From positions 1-33,418 of IMG/VR virus record IMGVR_UViG_3300025860_000045: DNA of 33,418 nucleotides; one strand, given 5' to 3'. The DNA is from a virus. The position numbers and the translations under genes are program-made. The notes beneath the pieces were generated by a model, which did no database searches, was not told where the DNA came from, and saw only the letters and a program-made list of their open reading frames with translations. This document shows, in pieces, positions 28,760 to 33,418 of this stretch (the stretch's first letter is position 1; each line of letters begins with the position of its first letter).

Positions 28760-29921
28760 CACCGACACTACCGACACTACCGACACAATCGAATCCGATA
28801 CCGTGGACACTTCCGTTGAGGAGGGGTCTTCCGTTATTGAGGACGCGATCGACACTATTGATTCCGATGAGTCTCCAGAGGATTCAAAAGATTCCTTTTT
28901 GGATCGGATCGACGAAGAACTAGGCTTTGAAGAGCCAAAGGAGGACGAGTCTGAGGAAAAGGACTCTACCGATGAGGCTGAATCCGGGGACTCCACCGAT
29001 GGGGATGAGGACGATGACGTGGACTTCCCTAAGGCAGAGGAGCTTGATGGTCTTGATGACAAGGCTAAAATCCAATGGGGTAAGCTCCGATCAGAGCTAA
29101 AGGAAACCAAGGCCGCCCAAGCTGCTTTGGCAGACGAATTGGAGGGTGTCCGTAAACAAGCCCCCGTAACCGAACTGGAAACCCAACTCAAACAAGTCAC
29201 CGCTGAACTCGAAGAGTTTAGGCAATCAGCGGCGGTATATGACGTGGAGAAATCTGACGAATACGTGGCTCAAGTGGCCGAGCCAATCGAAGCCATGATG
29301 GATGTGGCGGAAGAGATTGCTACTCGAAATGAAATCCCTCCCGAGGATTTGATCGACGCAATGGCCTTGGAAGGGAAAGCCCAAGACGAGAAACTTCGGG
29401 ACATTACCGAGGATATGTCCGATAGAGATAAAAACAGAGTCTATCGAATGATGGATGATGCGGCCATTGTCTTCCAGCGTTCCCAGCAAATGAAGGATCA
29501 GGCGGCTGAACTGGCAGTTAAATATGAGAACGCGGACCTTGCTCGCAAGGAACAAGCCGCTAAAAAATCTTTGATCGAGGTCCGATCAGGGATTGAGAAG
29601 GTCTTTGAAAAATTTCAAAAGGTAACCCCAAGTCTAGGTGAGGATGTGTCCTTCGAGGCGATCAAAGCCAAGACTATGGAGGAGGACTTCTCCACTTTGA
29701 CCCCTAATCACCGTGCCTACGCCCTCGCCGCAGGGGCAGTGGTCCCTAAAATGATCTCTGCCCTCCGCGCAAGAGATGCCGAAATTGCTAAACTGAACGG
29801 AGAACTCTCCGGTATGGTAAAAGCAAAACCCAAGGCAGGAGGGGACCACTCTTCTGCAACACCGGTTTCTGAGGGTAAATCTCTCATGGACGTAATTGAG
29901 AACGAGCTAGGGTTATCCTAA
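28746..29921 (+). CDS. Scaffold-like capsid assembly protein
   Basis: An extremely acidic Asp/Glu/Ser/Thr N-terminus (residues 1-95, starting with tandem TDT units) precedes a helical coiled-coil region (about 110-165, LKETKAAQAALADELEGVRK) and further helices. The C-terminus ends EGKSLMDVIENELGLS. Low hydrophobicity, acidity, coiled coils and a place right before the capsid genes match scaffold proteins, which guide capsid shell assembly and then leave. It overlaps the preceding gene by 14 bp. The stop is 1 nt before the RmlB-like gene. Confidence 0.78.
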   Translation: MSQTNTDTTDTTDTIESDTVDTSVEEGSSVIEDAIDTIDSDESPEDSKDSFLDRIDEELGFEEPKEDESEEKDSTDEAESGDSTDGDEDDDVDFPKAEELDGLDDKAKIQWGKLRSELKETKAAQAALADELEGVRKQAPVTELETQLKQVTAELEEFRQSAAVYDVEKSDEYVAQVAEPIEAMMDVAEEIATRNEIPPEDLIDAMALEGKAQDEKLRDITEDMSDRDKNRVYRMMDDAAIVFQRSQQMKDQAAELAVKYENADLARKEQAAKKSLIEVRSGIEKVFEKFQKVTPSLGEDVSFEAIKAKTMEEDFSTLTPNHRAYALAAGAVVPKMISALRARDAEIAKLNGELSGMVKAKPKAGGDHSSATPVSEGKSLMDVIENELGLS

Positions 29922-29922
29922 T

Positions 29923-30945
29923 ATGAATCCAACGGTATTGATTACGGGAGGGGCTGGATTCATTGGGTATCATCTAGTCAAAGAGGTGCTTAAAAACACC
30001 AACTGGAACATTCAGGTCATCGAGGGGCTGAACTATGCTACGGACTTGTCCAAGTTAGCTAGTGAGATAGCCACGTCGGGGTATTCGGATAGGGTAACCT
30101 TCTGGTATCACGATTTGAGGGCTCCCATACCAGATGAAATGGTCATTGGTTTAGGTAACCCCGAGGTTATCTTTAATGTGGCTTCCGGAAGCCATGTTGA
30201 TCGCAGTATTGCGCAACCAGTCCCCTTCATCGAAAACAACGTGGCTTTGGTATTGAACATGCTGGAATATGCCCGAAAAGTTAAACCGAGAGCCTTTATC
30301 CAAGTTTCAACGGATGAAGTGTATGGGTCCGCTCCACCTGACTATTCCAATTTGGAATGGGACTCTATTATGCCGAGCAACCCATACGCGGCCAGCAAAG
30401 CTGCGCAGGAGGCCATCGCCATAAGTTATTGGAGGACTTACGGGGTTCCCGTGGTTATCACCAATACGATGAACAATTTTGGCGAAAACCAAAATAAGGA
30501 GAAGTTCATCCCCTTGGTGGTGGAAAAAATCCTGACGGGAGAGCCTTTAAGTGTCCACGGGACCTTCAAAGGTGAAAAGTTTGTTTCAGGCAGTCGTGTA
30601 TGGTTGCACGCCGAAAACCATGCCCATGCGTTAGTGCATATTGTTAACAATTGTCGGATACATTCTTTCGCGGACGGGGATCACTTTCCCCTACGTCTCC
30701 ACGTTTCAGGGGAGGAAGACTTGACCAATTTGGAGATAGTTAAACGAGCCTCAAAGATACTGGGTTTATCCGCCAATCTTGTTTTGGAGGACTACCACGG
30801 GAGTCGTCCGGGGCATGATCTTAGATACAGTTTGGATGGGTCTACGCTAAGGCATGAGCATGAATGGGTTCCCCCGCGTAGCTTTGAGGATAGTTTTGAG
30901 GCCACAGTTCTGTCGCTGGCTAAGAGTCATTGGGATTCTCAGTAA
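29923..30945 (+). CDS. RmlB-like NAD-dependent sugar-nucleotide dehydratase
   Basis: An extended short-chain dehydrogenase with NAD motif GGAGFIG (9-15), STDEVYG (129-135, with the D-E pair used by 4,6-dehydratases) and Y155-x3-K159 (YAASK). A MNNFGENQ motif and GEPLSVHG follow as in dTDP-glucose 4,6-dehydratases. It would convert an NDP-sugar to its 4-keto-6-deoxy form using bound NAD. The length, 340 residues, fits. It sits between the scaffold and capsid genes and is translated 1 nt after the scaffold stop, an odd place for sugar metabolism. It may alter host surface sugars or glycosylate virions; the substrate is not proven. Confidence 0.85.
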   Translation: MNPTVLITGGAGFIGYHLVKEVLKNTNWNIQVIEGLNYATDLSKLASEIATSGYSDRVTFWYHDLRAPIPDEMVIGLGNPEVIFNVASGSHVDRSIAQPVPFIENNVALVLNMLEYARKVKPRAFIQVSTDEVYGSAPPDYSNLEWDSIMPSNPYAASKAAQEAIAISYWRTYGVPVVITNTMNNFGENQNKEKFIPLVVEKILTGEPLSVHGTFKGEKFVSGSRVWLHAENHAHALVHIVNNCRIHSFADGDHFPLRLHVSGEEDLTNLEIVKRASKILGLSANLVLEDYHGSRPGHDLRYSLDGSTLRHEHEWVPPRSFEDSFEATVLSLAKSHWDSQ

Positions 30946-31100
30946 GTTTTGTTCTTGCTAATACAACTCTTATGGGATACTAGTTTAGTGGAACCGTTGG
31001 ATTCCGCAATTTCCAGCAACAAATCGGGCTACTTCACTCCTCGGCTCAGGGAGAATCACAGAAATTGTAATTTAATGCCCAGAGGAGGGCTATAGCAAAC
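30946..31100 (+). promoter_or_regulatory. Capsid gene leader with a Shine-Dalgarno sequence
   Basis: AGAGGAGGG (31081-31089) ends 11 nt before the ATG at 31101 and is the only clear SD in the window. GCCC-AGAGGA-GGGC is a small hairpin whose loop and 3' arm hold the SD. A possible promoter (TTGTTC, 16 nt, TATGGG, near 30951) is weak. The 155-nt leader probably serves high capsid output. Confidence 0.55.
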
Positions 31101-32414
31101 ATGTCTACACAAACTACTGGGGGAACTCCCTCAACCGATGTTACCGAACTACTCATTCGTGAGTCTGGTCGAATTTCTGGCGATATTTATCGTCGCACAA
31201 TCAACACGAGCCCTTGGCTCAAGTTGATGAAACAAGGCAAGTGGCCCAATGAGATGGGCGACAATCTGAACGTAATGACTTACGAACGGACGATGCCACC
31301 GGCACCAACATGGCAGCCGATCAATGCGGGTTCTAACAAGTATTGTATCCCCGACGCTGTTCAAGTTCCCGTGGCTCAGACCATGCAGAACTACGGACTC
31401 GCTCATACCGCCGTTGAATCAGATCCTATCTGTGTCCACGACGTTCGTATGAGTTACAAGTTCCTCGATCAGCTTCGCAACATTCTTGATAACCTGACTG
31501 AGAACGTGGCTTGGATCTGGAAAGATCGTTACCGCGATCAGTATGGTGATTGGGCTCACAACAATGTTGTAGCTTACCTGAATACCAACGGATCTCTCTG
31601 CACCGCTCCGGGCCTCTTGGCCAACACGAGCGGATCAGTCGGACTTATTGGTCAAGCTGGTAAAGGTATGCCAGAGCAGGATAACACTCCTGCCGCGTTT
31701 ACTGAGGCAAACGTGTCTCGTCTAACTCAGGGAATGCTGAATCGTTTCTACATGCAGCTTATCCGTGATGGTGGAGGCACCAATCCAATGGGTCGCACCG
31801 ATGGGCGTCCTGTATTCACCCTTATCACCAGTGCTGAGTCTTCAGACCACTTGATTAGGCAGAATGCAGACGGAACCCGTGATGATTATCGCTACAGTCC
31901 TAAAGTGAATGAGTTGTTGAAGCCTCTCGGGGTCGAACGCTCTCACCGTGGATTTTATCATATCATTGATCCATTCCCATCCCGTTACAATTACGATGGA
32001 GGCGCGGCCCTCGGATCTCGTTGGGTTGAAGTTCCTGCTTACGTTATTGATTCTACCGGATACCAAGGCCAGCAAGGATCTGAAATCCGCTATGTGGTCA
32101 ACCCTGACTACGAAGTAGCTGAATACGAAGATTCGTATGTTTACCACCAAGATGTTACGGAATGTCTCATTCCTACCCCTCTCGGAAGCGCCGGATCTAA
32201 CGTTAACTTTGATCCTCTCACTTATCGCGGAACGTTCAACTTCTTGAACATTCAGGATAAGAACGATAACCCAGACAAGTCTTGGGGTTACTTCCGTGGA
32301 GTTCTTGCTAACGGTGCCAAGCCCGGAAAACCTCAATGGGGATTCCGAATCCGACATAAGCGTTGTGATGCAGCTTTCGAGCTTCTGGATTGCGCTGATG
32401 TTGTAATCACCTAA
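31101..32414 (+). CDS. Major capsid protein
   Basis: A 437-residue protein after portal, scaffold-like and RmlB-like genes, with an SD-containing leader and a strong terminator directly after its stop, as expected for the most highly expressed virion gene. Its codons favour CGT, TCT and GGA more than neighbouring genes. The body has helical and loop segments such as RNILDNLTENVAWIWKDRYR. No HK97 motif can be proven by eye, so the identity rests on location, size and expression signals. Confidence 0.82.
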   Translation: MSTQTTGGTPSTDVTELLIRESGRISGDIYRRTINTSPWLKLMKQGKWPNEMGDNLNVMTYERTMPPAPTWQPINAGSNKYCIPDAVQVPVAQTMQNYGLAHTAVESDPICVHDVRMSYKFLDQLRNILDNLTENVAWIWKDRYRDQYGDWAHNNVVAYLNTNGSLCTAPGLLANTSGSVGLIGQAGKGMPEQDNTPAAFTEANVSRLTQGMLNRFYMQLIRDGGGTNPMGRTDGRPVFTLITSAESSDHLIRQNADGTRDDYRYSPKVNELLKPLGVERSHRGFYHIIDPFPSRYNYDGGAALGSRWVEVPAYVIDSTGYQGQQGSEIRYVVNPDYEVAEYEDSYVYHQDVTECLIPTPLGSAGSNVNFDPLTYRGTFNFLNIQDKNDNPDKSWGYFRGVLANGAKPGKPQWGFRIRHKRCDAAFELLDCADVVIT

Positions 32415-32442
32415 TCCCTTCTTCCCTAATCCTACCCAACTG

Positions 32443-32488
32443 GTCCGCATCGTTCTAATATAATTGGACGATGCGGACTTTCTTTTTT
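32443..32488 (+). terminator. Rho-independent terminator after the capsid gene
   Basis: GTCCGCATCGTTC pairs with GGACGATGCGGAC (13 bp with one G-U) around an A/T-rich loop (TAATATAATT), followed by TTTCTTTTTT. Confidence 0.95.
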
Positions 32489-32499
32489 ACACCAATATC

Positions 32500-33418
32500 A
32501 TGAGCCTCGAAGACGAAATAGCCCCAGAATTAGGAGGGCCTTTACAAACTAACGCCAAAGATATCAGGTCAAGCGGTGACTTACTTCTCGATGTAGAAGG
32601 CAATCTAGTAATTGACCTAGGGGATTTGGCGGGAGCCAACCGCTTCGTTGTTCGTGACGGCGGGGCTCAGGATTTATTCAGTATTGATTCCAATGGTAAT
32701 TTGGTTATCAAGGGGTCCATCTTGAATCAAGATGATGTCCCCATTACTAATGATGCATGGACCAAGCTGGAGCTACCCATTGCCGAATTTGCAAAAACGT
32801 TACTAACCAATAACTCTGCGTCCACGGCACGATCGGAGCTTATCGTGGATGTCGCTGGAACAGACAACTCCCCTTCAGCAACCGAAACGGTAGAAGGTAA
32901 GGCAGAACTAGCAACTCAAGCGGAAGTGGATGCTGGAACGGATACAGTTCGTATTGTCACACCCGCCACACTGGCCAATAAGCCCAACACTACCCCATCG
33001 GCTTCTGAAACCGTTGCAGGAATCGCAGAACTAGCCACTCAAGCGGAAGTATCTGCTGGAACAGATGTTTCCCGTATTGTCACACCGGCCACACTGGCCG
33101 GATTACCCGCTGCTTCTGAAACTGTTGCGGGCCGCGTAGAACTCGCCACTCAAGCGGAAGTAGATGCTGGAATTGATACCAATCGCGTGGTCACACCCGC
33201 CACACTGGCAGGGTTACCCGCTGCTGAAATACCCTTTTCCACCGAAACGATTGCGGGCAAAGCAGAACTCGCCACTCAAGCGGAAGTAGATGCTGGAGCA
33301 GATATTTCCCGTATTGTCACACCCGCCACACTAGCCAATTACACCGGATTAGGAGGCACTACCCCTTCAGCAACCGAAACGTTAGAAGGAATCGCGGAAC
33401 TAGCAACTCAAGCAGAAG
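32500..33418 (+). CDS. Tail-fibre-like protein with tandem ETVAG-AELATQAEV repeats (partial)
   Basis: The frame is open from ATG 32500 to the window end (306 residues). An N-terminal part of about 125 residues (GDLLLDVEGNLVIDL and later strands) is followed by tandem units of 38-43 residues built on ETVAG-x-AELATQAEV-x-AGTD-x-x-RIVTPATLA. Four full copies and part of a fifth are visible. This repeat type is known in tail fibres and other virion appendages of many phages. Strong repetition at DNA level suggests recent expansion. The leader ACACCAATATC precedes the ATG. Confidence 0.82.
   Translation, partial: MSLEDEIAPELGGPLQTNAKDIRSSGDLLLDVEGNLVIDLGDLAGANRFVVRDGGAQDLFSIDSNGNLVIKGSILNQDDVPITNDAWTKLELPIAEFAKTLLTNNSASTARSELIVDVAGTDNSPSATETVEGKAELATQAEVDAGTDTVRIVTPATLANKPNTTPSASETVAGIAELATQAEVSAGTDVSRIVTPATLAGLPAASETVAGRVELATQAEVDAGIDTNRVVTPATLAGLPAAEIPFSTETIAGKAELATQAEVDAGADISRIVTPATLANYTGLGGTTPSATETLEGIAELATQAE
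32875..33418 (+). repeat. Tandem repeats in the tail-fibre gene
   Basis: Units begin near 32875, 32998, 33112, 33238 and 33366, with spacings of 123, 114, 126 and about 128 bp (all multiples of three where measured). The core GCAACTCAAGCGGAAGT is nearly constant; linkers vary (NKPNTTP, GLPA, GLPAAEIPF, NYTGLGGTTP). Confidence 0.9.

Noticed and set aside
31842-32450. 202-residue minus-strand frame opposite the capsid gene
   Set aside because: It lies entirely antisense to the capsid gene and ends in the terminator region. Such long shadow frames follow from the codon use of the capsid gene.

Overview
This window is most likely part of the genome of a tailed double-stranded DNA bacteriophage. 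Visible hallmarks are terminase large and probable small subunits, portal, scaffold-like protein, major capsid protein, repeat-bearing tail-fibre protein, family A DNA polymerase, primase/SF3 helicase, RuvC-type resolvase and a helicase-nuclease fusion. No integrase, rRNA, tRNA or CRISPR array was recognised. The host cannot be named. Almost every gene starts after an A/C-rich or A/T-rich leader without a Shine-Dalgarno sequence (the capsid gene is the clear exception), which suggests a host with largely SD-independent initiation. Good sigma70-like promoters are also present.

Layout. 1-3764 (minus): a metallopeptidase/VWA-type protein (cut by the window edge) paired with a MoxR-like AAA+ ATPase, then small cysteine-rich and unknown proteins, with two octanucleotide repeat tracts. 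3856-8172 (plus): probable small terminase, a membrane-anchored protein, a small protein and a large two-domain virion protein. 8253-10859 (minus): a run of small accessory genes separated by hairpin terminators, including an orphan ClpX-type zinc-binding domain. 10887-12083: about 1.2 kb without a credible gene but packed with hairpins, the best candidate for an undescribed large structured RNA. 12095-12367: one small minus gene. 12368-13138: a non-coding divergent region with long hairpins and direct repeats, a candidate origin or control region. 13139-15736 (plus): a membrane-anchored GH114-like glycosidase and three unknown proteins. 15814-24376 (minus): the replication and recombination cassette. 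24448-33418 (plus): packaging and virion genes, with an RmlB-like sugar-nucleotide dehydratase between scaffold and capsid.

How the parts work together. The minus-strand cassette provides an RHH regulator, resolvase, helicase-nuclease, possible ssDNA-binding protein, PolA and primase-helicase, and is read away from the terminase-portal-capsid operon. The two share a divergent promoter region at 24377-24447. The hairpin-rich centre (about 10.9-13.1 kb) separates the accessory minus genes from the plus genes and may hold both a large RNA and the replication or transcription control region. Lysis genes, tail tube and tape measure are not visible and presumably lie outside the window.
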